Below, piece by piece: positions 6,826 to 16,400 of a stretch of DNA of 18,104 nucleotides. Position 1 is the first letter of the stretch. The number at the start of each line of letters is the position of its first letter. The stretch is from Chrysochromulina parva. Lineage: Eukaryota; Haptophyta; Prymnesiales; Chrysochromulinaceae. The stretch lies in contig PJAB01001020.1 in NCBI GenBank assembly GCA_002887195.1, forward strand, positions 1 through 18,104, read 5' to 3'. Made by a program: the position numbers and the translations under genes. Below the pieces are notes generated by a model. It ran no database searches and was not told the DNA's origin. It saw only the letters and a program-made list of their open reading frames with translations.

Positions 6826-8370
6826 TCAATTTCCGGTGGAAGAAAGACCATCAACCATCTCACTGCCGAGACAGCACGAGTCCTTCTCGAAGAAGCATTT
6901 ATGCAGCTCCGCGACGGCTTCCTTGCTGCGGTCGGAAGGCACCACAATCGAAATGTTGACCCGGCTTGCCCCTTGGCTAATCATCTGGATGGAGATGCCG
7001 AGCTTGGCCATCACAGCACACACGATCGCGACCACGGTGGGCGATTTCTCGACGTTGGCAATGAGGGTGACGATAGCATGGCCCCCAGTCACTGAGACCT
7101 GCGCGACCTTTTGCAGGTCTGCGATCAGTCCTTTGAGCTCGGGTGAATTCTCGGTGATGGCCACATCGGCCTCCTTGCGCGCGATGATCTGATTCCGGTT
7201 GAGCGTCAACGAGACGGACACCTCCGAAGAGGCAATCACGTCAACCGACAGCTTCCACTTGTCGAAGGCCTCGAACACACGTGCTAGGAAGCCGTATTGG
7301 CCGAGCATTCGTGTGGAGACAATGTCGACGAGCTGCACGTTATCCTTGCTTGTGATGCACGAGACGAGGGCCGGCTCGCTGCTGCCGCGCGTTTGCGTGA
7401 TCAACGTGCCCTCGGCGTATCTGTTGTAGCTGTTCTTGACGCGCATGGGAACGCCCGCACGTATGCACGGCTGCATCGCCAGCGGGTGGAGCACCTGCGC
7501 CCCAAAATATGCGAGCTCCGCCGCCTCTTCGAATGAGACGCGCGGCACGGGCAGCGCGTTCGGGCAGAGCCGAGGGTCCGCGGTCAGGATGCCATCGACG
7601 TCCTTCCACACCTGCACCTCATCCAGCCCGGCGGAGGCACCCAGGAGGGACGCGGTCAGGTCGGAGCCTCCGCGGCCCAGGGTGGTCACGCGTCCGTTGA
7701 CGTCCTTGCCGATGAAGCCAGTCACAATCGGTACAATGTTGCCAGCGCCCAGGATCGGGTTGAGCTTCAGCGGAATCTGGGTCCACGACTCTTCCAATGG
7801 CGTCGCCTCGCCAAACTCGGACGAAGTGACTACGCCAATGTCCCACGCCTCAATCTGAATCGCCGAGAAGCCCGTGAGCTTCTTAGAGGTACGCAGCCTC
7901 GTGTTGAGCGCGGCAGCCACCATACGACCACTCAGGCGCTCGCCGTAGGAGACGACGAGGTCACGCGTCCGAGGAGATAGCTCACCGAGCAATGCGACGC
8001 CCTCGAGTGTGCGCTCGCACTGATCGATCAGGCTGCAAACCTCGTCTGCATAAGCTGTTCCCTTCACATTTAGATCCTCAATGGTCTGAACATGGAGCTT
8101 GCGCACAACGGACAAATCGGCAACGCCGTTGGCGATCGCGTTGTCGGCGGCCGCGAGCAGTCCATTGGTGGTCTTGCCCATCGCCGAGCAAACCAAGCAT
8201 GGCCGGATGCCATCGTCCTCCATGAGTGAAACAACGAGCGAACACACCTCAGTGATGCGCTCGGCGTCGCGCAGGGACGAGCCACCAAATTTGAGCACCA
8301 CCTTTTGGGGCGCTGGGACAGTAATTGCGCTGACTAAAGGCATCATGGCGCAAAGTAAAAAACGCACCAT
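6826..8370 (-). CDS. Aspartate kinase, monofunctional plant-type, with N-terminal leader
   Basis: A 514-residue enzyme that phosphorylates L-aspartate to 4-phospho-aspartate, the first step toward lysine, threonine and methionine. The amino-acid kinase domain runs from about 24 to 325: VVLKFGGSSL (24-33), CSAMGKTTNGLL (61-72), SYGERLSGRM (141-150), TTLGRGGSD (229-237), VWKDVDGILTADPR (254-267) and FGAQVLHPLAM (289-299). Two ACT regulatory domains follow (about 345-420 and 428-500), with SEVSVSLTL and VTLIANVEKSP, then IQMISQGASRVNISIVV, typical of plant and algal lysine-regulated enzymes. Length fits a monofunctional enzyme without a homoserine dehydrogenase part. The first ~22 residues are hydrophobic (MVRFLLCAMMPLVSAITVPA), consistent with a signal peptide for ER-routed import into a secondary plastid. 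Feedback control by lysine is expected from the family. The catalytic motifs appear intact. Confidence 0.95.
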   Translation of the reverse strand: MVRFLLCAMMPLVSAITVPAPQKVVLKFGGSSLRDAERITEVCSLVVSLMEDDGIRPCLVCSAMGKTTNGLLAAADNAIANGVADLSVVRKLHVQTIEDLNVKGTAYADEVCSLIDQCERTLEGVALLGELSPRTRDLVVSYGERLSGRMVAAALNTRLRTSKKLTGFSAIQIEAWDIGVVTSSEFGEATPLEESWTQIPLKLNPILGAGNIVPIVTGFIGKDVNGRVTTLGRGGSDLTASLLGASAGLDEVQVWKDVDGILTADPRLCPNALPVPRVSFEEAAELAYFGAQVLHPLAMQPCIRAGVPMRVKNSYNRYAEGTLITQTRGSSEPALVSCITSKDNVQLVDIVSTRMLGQYGFLARVFEAFDKWKLSVDVIASSEVSVSLTLNRNQIIARKEADVAITENSPELKGLIADLQKVAQVSVTGGHAIVTLIANVEKSPTVVAIVCAVMAKLGISIQMISQGASRVNISIVVPSDRSKEAVAELHKCFFEKDSCCLGSEMVDGLSSTGN

Positions 8371-8950
8371 TGCACAGGGAAAGAGTCCACGTCATCATCA
8401 AGAGAGGAGTCCGGAGAGTTCGCGCGCGCGCGCGTTGTGTTGAACAGCACCGCCACGACGAGTGTCACGCACAGAGCGGGCAGTACATGTAACAGTGCCG
8501 TAGCACCGGTTGTCGCGTCTGTCGTGTTAACGTCACAGACACACATTCACATTCACACACGCACATTTATCGTTATGTGCGTCTCGACTATATATCGTAC
8601 TTCGTACGTGCGTGCGTAAACGACCTCCTACGAAAATGTTCCGCAGACTAACCTACTGGTACACGCAGTCAACTGACTTGAAAATATCTATTCATAACAG
8701 AAGAAGGAATTGAGAAACGACTACTGTGTAACGAGACCGCGAGGGGCTCAGGACGACCGGGTTTGGGGCAATGGTTTGGGGGCACTGGAGTGTGCGTCGG
8801 GGTGCGTTTTGTATGAGCCTGCCAAGTGAAATCTCTGTCCGACAGAACATCAATAAAAGTAATACCAAAATGATTCAGTGGCATTTCCCGATTTTTGGCG
8901 GCCTCCCCCCGCTCTGGTCTGGGCGCGCGCGCACCGCGGCTCGCGAGCAC
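8371..8950. other. Intergenic region upstream of aspartate kinase
   Basis: No credible gene in 580 bp. It holds a (CG)7 run at 8421-8434, a CA-rich stretch at about 8535-8566 and a TATATA at 8589-8594, about 220 bp upstream of the aspartate kinase start and readable on either strand. A CGTAC...GTACG near-palindrome follows at about 8596-8608. The part nearest the hydrolase gene (8680-8880) is A/T-richer and should include that gene's 3' UTR. The TATATA may be the kinase promoter; this is not demonstrated. Confidence 0.4.
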
Positions 8951-10258
8951 TCACTTGCAATCGCAGCCGCCCGACCAGTAGCTCGGCTTGAAGGTGCACG
9001 TGGGGATCTTGGAGCCGAGCAGCACGGCCTTGGCTGTGTTGTACACGGAGCAGAAGACGTCTGCTGGCTGCGGCTGCGAGTCGAGCTCAATGTTGGTGGC
9101 GATGCTAATGCCGAGGTCCATCGAGGGCACGTACACGGCAACGCTCTGGTACCCGTAGGTGGCACCCAGGTGGCCGTAGGCCACATCGTGAGGCGTGAGT
9201 CGCGTCAGGTTGAAAGTGGCCATGCCGTAGCCGGTCACGTTGCTCAGCGCATACATCTCATCAACGAGTGGCTTGGACACGAGCTCGAACGGCGGCCCAT
9301 AGATCCCCTTGACGAGGTTAGCCGCGTCCAGGGCGTTCATAGTCGCATCGGCTGCCGTCCAGCCGCCAAAGACGCCCGCCACGGCGCTCACATCGATGCC
9401 CGGAAATTTCCCGGACTCGTTGTTGTAGTGCGTCATGTCGTAGCCCTTGACGGGCGTCCACGCATTGGGCGGCCCCGACACCGCAAACGTGAGCGATGCG
9501 AGCGTCTTCGCAAAGTCGCCAAGCGCCGCAAACTGATCGTAATCTTTCCAGTCGTCGGCCCCTGCCTGGCAGGCGAGTAGCAGGCCGAGCATCACGTAAT
9601 TTGTGGACGAGTAGCAGTTGAAATAGTGCTTCTGGTCGCACGTCCCGGGCGGGAAGAGGAGCTTGCCTGTGGCCACCCACGGCAGCGAGATCAGCTGTAC
9701 GGGTGTGAATGACTTGTCGGGGTGGGCGTAGGAGTCTGATCGAAAGGTATCGACCGGATGATCGCCTGGGCTGGCCGTGTCGTAGTCTGGAAGGCCACTG
9801 TACATGTGAAGCAGGTCTTTGACGGTGATCTTATGAACATCATCGCCCCAGATTTCTGACATGGAGCCGAATGTCTGCGTCGGATCTTTGTCCTTCATCT
9901 TTGCGAGCAGAGGGTCGATCAATGGAGGCACCTGGTCCTCCAGCGCGATCTTGCCGGCATCGACCAACCTGAGGACTGCCGTGCCGGTGATCATCTTTGT
10001 GATCGATCCCCACACGTACGGATCCGCGGTCGACGCCTCGCGACCAGTCGCGCGGTCAGTAATGCCCGTTGCAAAACTGACAGACACTCTGTCTGTAGGG
10101 CCTCCAAGGATGCCCACAGACACGCTGCAGTTGTACTTGGCGGCGATTTTCTGCACCAGCGGCGTGATCGCCGCGAGAACCTGCGCCGATGGGTCGGCCG
10201 CTGGCAGGCCGAGGGTCGGCGCAACACTTATCAACAACAGCATCACGATTGAAGCCAT
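8951..10258 (-). CDS. Secreted beta-lactamase-family (class C/PBP-like) serine hydrolase
   Basis: A 435-residue protein from the ATG at 10258. This start gives a clear signal peptide (MASIVMLLLISVAPTLG); the longer upstream frame only adds a Gly/Arg-rich, non-conserved 109 residues. The family includes class C beta-lactamases, D-Ala-D-Ala carboxypeptidases and esterases. The active-site motif SxxK is S85-I-T-K88 in YVWGSITKMITGTAVLRLVD. LLHMYSGLPDYD (149-160) is the usual LLtHtSGlpdy segment. The second motif is Y216-S-S in CYSSTNYVMLG, where many relatives have YxN. The third is H363-L-G in YGHLGATYGYQS. In algae such proteins are probably secreted or vacuolar esterases/peptidases; the substrate is unknown and antibiotic resistance should not be assumed. 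The Cys-rich end (GGCDCK) may form disulfides. The stop TGA overlaps GTGAGT, a donor-like sequence, so a further exon is conceivable. Confidence 0.88.
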   Translation of the reverse strand: MASIVMLLLISVAPTLGLPAADPSAQVLAAITPLVQKIAAKYNCSVSVGILGGPTDRVSVSFATGITDRATGREASTADPYVWGSITKMITGTAVLRLVDAGKIALEDQVPPLIDPLLAKMKDKDPTQTFGSMSEIWGDDVHKITVKDLLHMYSGLPDYDTASPGDHPVDTFRSDSYAHPDKSFTPVQLISLPWVATGKLLFPPGTCDQKHYFNCYSSTNYVMLGLLLACQAGADDWKDYDQFAALGDFAKTLASLTFAVSGPPNAWTPVKGYDMTHYNNESGKFPGIDVSAVAGVFGGWTAADATMNALDAANLVKGIYGPPFELVSKPLVDEMYALSNVTGYGMATFNLTRLTPHDVAYGHLGATYGYQSVAVYVPSMDLGISIATNIELDSQPQPADVFCSVYNTAKAVLLGSKIPTCTFKPSYWSGGCDCK

Positions 10259-10495
10259 CGTCGCGGCGGCCGCTCCGCGGGCGCGCGCTCCGACATTGCG
10301 CCGACGAGGCAAAACGGGGTCCCCGGTAGAAAGACCCCGGCGTCGTGTGAAACGGCCGGCTTTCCTCGTTTGGTGTCTCGCGGACTTGCGCCGCTTTTTC
10401 GTCCAGGTCCCGCCGCCGGGGCGCGCGCCGAAGAGCGGCGAACCAACTGGCGAACCCCGACCGACAAGCGCGCCGACGTGCGTCCGACTAGCCGA
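10259..10495. promoter_or_regulatory. Divergent promoter region between hydrolase and CUE-like gene
   Basis: About 237 GC-rich bp separate the chosen starts of the leftward hydrolase and the rightward low-complexity protein. A stem CGGGGTC (10315-10321) / GACCCCG (10333-10339) with an 11-base loop is visible. No TATA box was seen. Frames run through the region on both strands (from 10585 leftward and from 10370 rightward), but their translations are Arg/Gly/Pro-rich and look non-coding, which is why I placed both starts further in. Confidence 0.35.
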
Positions 10496-12658
10496 ATGCC
10501 TCGCGTCCACCACTTCGGCCCGAAACCGGCCCCACAGCCTCCCCTGCCGCCGCCCCAAGCCCCCACCGCTGGCGCAAGTGCGCACTCCATCTTCGACTTC
10601 GACTTCTCGGATGATGCTCCAGGCTTGTCGTTCAGCCAGTGCCCCTCGATGCCTGTGGTGACGCGATCATCCACAGCGCCGACTGCAGCGCCCGCACCAG
10701 CAGTCTCTGACGCGCACTTTGCTGCCGAGTCGCCACCAAAAGCGTCACCGGCCGCGGGATCCACCGATAAAAGGCAGCGCATCATCGTAGAGCGTGTGAC
10801 ACCCTACGCGCAGCTCTACCAGCGGCTGCAGTGGATCGAGACGATCGACCTGGGCGCACTCGTCGGCGCCTTCTCCAAGGCAGAGCTCTCGTCGATGCTG
10901 CGCACGCACTCGGTGTACGTGAAGACCTCGGAGCACAAGGACGAGTTCGCACTCGAGCTCCTCAAGCTCATCAAGGCTGGTGGCCTCAGCCGGCCGCGTG
11001 ATGAGGCCGACGCGAGCTCAAAGCTACCGACTGTGGCGTTGCCCTCACGGCAGCCATCTACAGCCCCGCCACAGGCGCCTGCTCATGCGCCGCCGCAAGC
11101 GACACCGGCGCCCACAGACGTGCACGAGACTGAGGCGCCCGACGAGGCGGGTCCAGCTTGCGAGGACGTCCAGTTCGCCGGAGGTGGCGGCTCACAGACG
11201 CAGCTGGAGTCACAGATGGAGGATACTCCGGACCTGCCACTTTCGCCGCCGCCACTGCCACCGCCACCACCACCACCTCCGCCGCCGCCGCCACGGCCGC
11301 GGCCACTTGTGGCGGCAGCTTCTCTGCAGCCACCTCCGAAGCTGCCTCCCGCGCAGCCCGCGCGGCCTTTGGCCTCACCCACACCATCGTCCACATCGAA
11401 GCACGTAGCCCGGGCACCGCCGCCGACTGCCGCTGCGGCTGCCGCTGCCGTGACGACAGTGGCGCTGGCAGCGCCGGCTGCGCCGGCAGGCGCGTGCCTG
11501 CCGATGTCGATCCTCCCTCTTGTGCCGCTGAGTGCGGCGGAGCGTCAGCTGCTGACGAGTCTACGCGCGAGGGCCACGCCAATGTGGCCTGACTGGAGTG
11601 CTCTGCATCTGGACTTTCAGCAGCTCCCACGCGAGGCTGCGGCGCATCCAGCTCAGCCGTCCACACCTAGTGCTGCCCCCGCCGCAAAGTTGGTGCGTTT
11701 TGCCGAAGACGCGGCGACTGCACGCTCGCAGAACAAGCCTCCGCCGCCAGCACCCCCCCAAATGGCTGCCGCAGCGCCGCTACCGCCGCCGCCACCGCTG
11801 CCGCCGCCGCCGCGGTTGTCCACGGAGCCCTCAGCCACGCCTTCGGCCGCGGCGCTCGCGCAGATGGTGGCCAAAGTGTCCAAGCTCGTGCGAGGCGTGC
11901 CCGAGGCGCAAGTGACCCTTGTGCTGCGCACCAACGGCTACAATCTGAGCCGTGCCATTGATGCCCTAAAAGTGAGCATGCGTGCGCCTGCCATGCCGAC
12001 GGCGGGAGCGCTTTCTCTGGCCGCAGCAGCAGGGCAGTCTGCGCTTGCGCCGCCGCCGCCGGCGCTGAAGTCGCGGACGGGTGCGCCCGTGCCGCGTTCA
12101 GCAGCAGCGGCAGCTCATGGAATGGGCTCCGCATGTTCCGGCGCCGGCTCGGCCTCCTTGCAGTCGCCTTCGACGGAGACGCGGCCGAGAAAACGACCGT
12201 GCCCGGACGGCGTCGACCTCGCGCTCGCGCCTCCTGCGAAAGCTACTGCCGCTTCAGCCCCAGCCACCGCCGCAGTTGATTCGGCTGCGCCGCTAGCCGC
12301 GCCGCCAGCCGCGCCGCCCGCTCCACCTGCGAGCTTGGTGGAGCGCTCTGCTTCCACTTCCGCCGCCTCCCCACCCCACCCCACCGCCGCCGCCGCTGCC
12401 TCAGCCGCCGCGTCCAACGCCGCGTCCGCCGCTGCTTCAGCCGCTACTGCTTGGCCTTGCCCTCCTCCCCAGCCGCCTCCCCGCCGGCTTGTTGTGGCAG
12501 TGGCGTGCGACGAGGAGAGCGACGAAGAGCCGAGTCGTGCGCCCGCTCCAGCAAGTGCGGCCGGTGGCGCGGCGGCTCCCACGGCAATCAGCGCCAACGC
12601 AGGGCTCGTGGCAGAAGACTCGGGGAACAACTCGGATAGCACCACGATGGACGATTGA
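10496..12658 (+). CDS. Low-complexity Pro/Ala-rich protein with CUE/UBA-like segment and possible SAP-like segment
   Basis: 720 residues from ATG 10496 (MPRVHHFGPKP); an in-frame ATG at 10370 would add 42 Arg-rich residues. Most of the protein is Pro-, Ala- and Ser-rich and probably disordered, with a long polyproline run near 11240-11300. Two parts look folded. Residues about 95-163 contain LGALVGAFSKAELSSMLRTH and then HKDEFALELLKLI, a helix-rich segment faintly like a SAP domain. Residues about 452-495 contain QMVAKVSKLVRGVPEAQV, then LRTNGYNLSRAIDALK, which fits a CUE/UBA-like three-helix ubiquitin-binding fold. A basic cluster RPRKRP (about 12181-12198) may be a nuclear signal, and the C-terminus is acidic (DEESDEEPSR). 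Together these suggest a nuclear or ubiquitin-related adaptor, but the function is not established. Confidence 0.6.
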   Translation: MPRVHHFGPKPAPQPPLPPPQAPTAGASAHSIFDFDFSDDAPGLSFSQCPSMPVVTRSSTAPTAAPAPAVSDAHFAAESPPKASPAAGSTDKRQRIIVERVTPYAQLYQRLQWIETIDLGALVGAFSKAELSSMLRTHSVYVKTSEHKDEFALELLKLIKAGGLSRPRDEADASSKLPTVALPSRQPSTAPPQAPAHAPPQATPAPTDVHETEAPDEAGPACEDVQFAGGGGSQTQLESQMEDTPDLPLSPPPLPPPPPPPPPPPPRPRPLVAAASLQPPPKLPPAQPARPLASPTPSSTSKHVARAPPPTAAAAAAAVTTVALAAPAAPAGACLPMSILPLVPLSAAERQLLTSLRARATPMWPDWSALHLDFQQLPREAAAHPAQPSTPSAAPAAKLVRFAEDAATARSQNKPPPPAPPQMAAAAPLPPPPPLPPPPRLSTEPSATPSAAALAQMVAKVSKLVRGVPEAQVTLVLRTNGYNLSRAIDALKVSMRAPAMPTAGALSLAAAAGQSALAPPPPALKSRTGAPVPRSAAAAAHGMGSACSGAGSASLQSPSTETRPRKRPCPDGVDLALAPPAKATAASAPATAAVDSAAPLAAPPAAPPAPPASLVERSASTSAASPPHPTAAAAASAAASNAASAAASAATAWPCPPPQPPPRRLVVAVACDEESDEEPSRAPAPASAAGGAAAPTAISANAGLVAEDSGNNSDSTTMDD

Positions 12659-13475
12659 GGGAATTCACCCTGGATGAGGCAGGCGGCGCTGAACGTGAGG
12701 AAAAGATCAGAGGACCTGTCAGACTCTGGGTAAAGGACGTTCGTGCGCCGGACGAGCGAGGGCTAGACGCCCGAACCGAGAGCGGCGGCCGGCACTGGCA
12801 GTGAGCGTCCGCGGGACAGAGCCACGCACCCCATGGGCTATGCTGTTGGCCTGTAAGGCGGTGTGGCTCTCTGCGCTCTCTCGAGTCTCGTGACACTGCT
12901 CTCCGTACCGTGTAGCAACACCTACACCATGAGCCAACACGCGAAAGCCGAAACGCTGTACGCGATCGAGGTAAGATCGGAGGCCATCGTGGCCAATTCG
13001 TGGCCCCAGGGTCAAGGGCCCAGGGTTCTCGCTCTCTCGACACTTAACACAAACACTAACCGAACGTGACGCCATTATTTTCGACTCGACTCAGTACGGT
13101 ACTTGTGTTAAGTCAAGAGCAGCGAAGCCGTACCTTGAGACGGTCCGACAGACGCTCACGTACACATTCATCGGGTGTGTGGAATCGGACGGACCGAATG
13201 CCAGAATGGGCGCGACGCGGCCGCGGCGCCGCCGGATCCTCCAACCAAGGCGGCGGACTCGTGAGCAAGTGCACTTACATCCTCCCCCCTCCAGTCACGA
13301 AGGGGCCGGTGTGCGGTTAGCGCGGGGGGGACCGCTACATAACTGATGACTATCTCCTGATTTTCGAATTGTTTGAGACTTGGATCATTTTTGGGGCGTG
13401 GAAAACGCGCCTCATATTTTCGCAATTAGTGCTTACCGACCCGTCGAATTCGACACGCACTCGCCCCCGGAGTGC
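12659..13475. other. Long intergenic region upstream of the channel gene
   Basis: No convincing gene in about 815 bp; the small frames on both strands have no domain-like content. A perfect 11-bp inverted repeat is present: ACTTAACACAA at 13042-13052 and TTGTGTTAAGT at 13103-13113. From about 13340 to 13430 the base composition becomes A/T-rich, ending in ATTTTCGCAATTAG, which resembles a polypyrimidine tract plus a 3' splice site just before the channel frame. The channel frame is open from 13377. The region may therefore contain the channel promoter or an intron with an upstream exon that I cannot identify. Confidence 0.4.
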
Positions 13476-16400
13476 ATGGTCGACGCAGCCCCGGGCGGCA
13501 GCGGCACGATCGACTTCGACGCGTGCGTGACGCTCCTCAGGAAACAACTCTTGGGCGAGGGGAAAATCAACGGCCTCCCCAGCGTCTCCACCGGGGCGTC
13601 GAGACCTTCACAGCCGCCATCACCTCCACCGCCATCTCAACCGCCATCACCTCCACCGCCATCTACGTCAGGACCACCATCACCATCACCTCTTCTTCGG
13701 GGCGGTACAGAGCGGATCGATCTCCGGGGCGGTACAGAGCGGATCGACCGTCGCTTGATCAAGCGCAATCCCCGCGGCGTGCAGGAGGCTCACTCAGACA
13801 AGCCCCAGCTATGGAACTTTCAAGGGACAGAAGTTGACCTAGCGCCAGGGCACCAGTACATCGAAGGTGGGCAGCTCTGGTACCTCCGCAGTCGCGCCTT
13901 TGAGAAGATACTATCGGGCAGACCAATAGCAGGCGTGCCCATGAATGCAGCAGCACGCGCATCAGGCGTCAAGACTCTCGAGCGTGAGAGGGCAGATGAC
14001 AATCTTTACAACTTGGAGGGTCTCGAGGGCCTCGACAAGGTCCCGCCATGCACTGCAGTCATCGGGCCCAGCGGTCGCATCTACTCGTCGAGGACCTTTG
14101 GATTCCTCGAAGTCGGCCACGCGCCGCGACGCTGGGCTATCAAGATCGTCGATTGGGCGCCGTTCGATGCCTTCATCTTGGTCACGATCTTGGCGAACTG
14201 CGTCACCATGGCTTGGAACTCGCCGCTGGACCCGCCGGGCACTCTGAAAGCTCACTTCATCGATGTGTGCGAGTGGGTGTATCTCTTAATCTTCACCTTC
14301 GAGATGCTCGCCAAGATCTGCGCGTACGGCTTCATCGGCCACGACGGGGCCTACTTGCGCGATGCATGGGGCCAACTCGACTTTGTAGTCGTGAGCCTCG
14401 CGTGGCTTCCAATCCTCTTCCCCTCGTTTGGCAACTACTCGGTGATGCGCTCGGTGCGCGCGCTGCGCCCGCTACGCGCGCTCAAGCGGCTGCCGGGCAT
14501 GCCCGTCCTTGTAAACTCGATCTTGGCGGCTTTGCCCAAGCTCAGCGACGTCATACTGCTCTTCGGGCTGCTCTTAGCCGTCTGCGGCATCTTTGGCGTC
14601 GAGCAGTTCAAGGGCGAGCTGCACCACCGGTGCGCGTGGCCAGGCTTTCAAGAGACGCTTGGCCACCCCGAGCTGCGCGAGATGCTTCCGCTGCCCGACA
14701 AGTACCGGCTCGTGCACCGGCTGAACAATGGGCAGGCGGCGCAGGGGCAACGCCAGCTGAAGTCCATCGGTCGGCGGCTGAAGGAAAACGAGGCGGATGC
14801 GAGCGCGAGCGAGGAGAGCATCAGCCCACAGCAGCAGTGGGACTTTGACACTGGAGTCTTTTGCAATCCCCTCGAGTCCAAGATCGAGTGCCCGGCCAGG
14901 GAGACGTGCAGCTACTTTGAGGACAACATCAACTACGGCGCCACCAACTTTGACAATTTTGGGTGGGCGATCATACAAGTCTTCCAAACGATCACCTTCG
15001 ATGGCTGGACACCCACTATGTACGCGGTGCTCAATACCACGGGCCAGCCACTCGTGCTCGTCTACTTCCTGCTCCTCGTCGTGCTCGGGGGCTTTTTCAT
15101 CGTCAATCTGTTCCTCGCAGTTCTCTTTCAGGAATTCTCCGAGGCGCAGGCTGGAGAGAAGGCGATCGCCGAGCAGGCCGCGCGTGCAGCGGCATCTCGC
15201 CAGGCGCGGCGTGCGCAGCGCGACCGGCAATCCCCATCTCCGAGCAGCAACCCCGCAGCCGCCTCGTCCAAGACGGCGGCATGGGCTCGTATCCTTTCAA
15301 AGAAGTCGAGCTCGGCGCTCGGCGTCTCCCCATCTCCGAGCAGCAACCCCGCAGCCGCCTCGTCCAAGGCGGCGGCATGGGCTCGTATCCTTTCAAAGAA
15401 GTCGAGCTCGGCGATCGGCGTCTCACCGCCGCCCTCGCCGCCGTATCACGAGCAACAGAAGCCATTCTCGTGGGCCGACCCCGACAATGAAGATGAAGAA
15501 AAGGACCGTGCGTACATGGCGTTGAGCCCGTCGGCACGTATGGATGCTGGCAAGGTGATGGTGCCCGATGACGACGACGACGACGACAATGAGCGCGCCG
15601 AGGCTGGCGAGGCTAGCAAGGGGTCAGGCAAGGCGACGTTGCCAGACGACGACGACGACGATGACAATGAGCGCGCCGACGACGGCTGCTGGCCGTGGTG
15701 CAACTGCGTGCCTGCGCCGGGCTCTCAACGTGCGTCGCTCGCCGTGCTGATGAACGGCCCGCTCATGAGCAGCGCGTCGATGGGCTTGGTGGTGTTCAAC
15801 ATGGTGCTCATGTGCATGCCGTACGAGGGAATGAGCGACGCGTACGCTGCGCAGCTCGAGAGTTTCGCCGAGTGGATCACATGGATCTTCATCGTCGAGA
15901 TGGGCCTCAAGTTGTTTGGGATGGGATGCCGTGCCTATTGGAGCGACGGGTGGAACCAGCTCGACGGCACTATCGTGATCATGTCCATCGTGGAGATCGT
16001 GCTCACGGCGCTCTTTGCAAACTCGGGCCCGAACATGTCATTCCTGCGGATCTTACGGATGCTGCGCGTGGCACGTATGCTGCGCCTCATGCGCTCGTGG
16101 GTGGGGCTGTACAAGATCATCAATACGGTCGTCAGCGCGGTCCCGCAGATGTCGAACGTGCTAATCCTCATGTTCCTCATCTGCACCGTCTTCGCGCTGC
16201 TCGGCATGCAGCTCTTCGGCGGCCAGTTCTCAGAGGAGCACGGCTACGGCGACTCGCCGCTGCTGCCCTTGCCGCGCTATAACTTCGACTATTTCGGACC
16301 TGCCCTCCTCTCCGTCTTCGTCCTCACCACCGGCGTCTGGTTCACCCCCATGCTCGACGGTCTCAATGTCGGAGGTCCATCGGCCACCATTTACTACATC

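Noticed and set aside
8771..9580. 269-codon plus-strand frame over the hydrolase gene
   Set aside because: It lies antisense to clear beta-lactamase-family motifs; its own translation has no domain-like features.
8951..10258. Antibiotic-resistance beta-lactamase acquired from bacteria
   Set aside because: The family is broad and common in algae, the second motif is Y-S-S rather than Y-x-N, and base composition matches the neighbours; nothing shows resistance or recent transfer.
10259..10585. 109-residue N-terminal extension of the hydrolase
   Set aside because: The translation is Arg/Gly-rich and unlike the family; the ATG at 10258 gives a proper signal peptide, and the extension would overlap the divergent gene.
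12588..13043. 151-codon minus-strand frame downstream of the CUE-like gene
   Set aside because: Arg/Ser/Pro-rich translation without any domain; most of it lies in non-coding sequence.
13945..14848. Alternate plus-strand frames of 100 and 266 codons in the channel gene
   Set aside because: They are out of frame with the continuous channel reading frame and have no recognisable motif.
14574..15230. 218-codon minus-strand frame under the channel gene
   Set aside because: It is the antisense of channel domain I. The plus strand carries S4, pore and S6 motifs here, and GC-rich third positions keep antisense frames open by chance.
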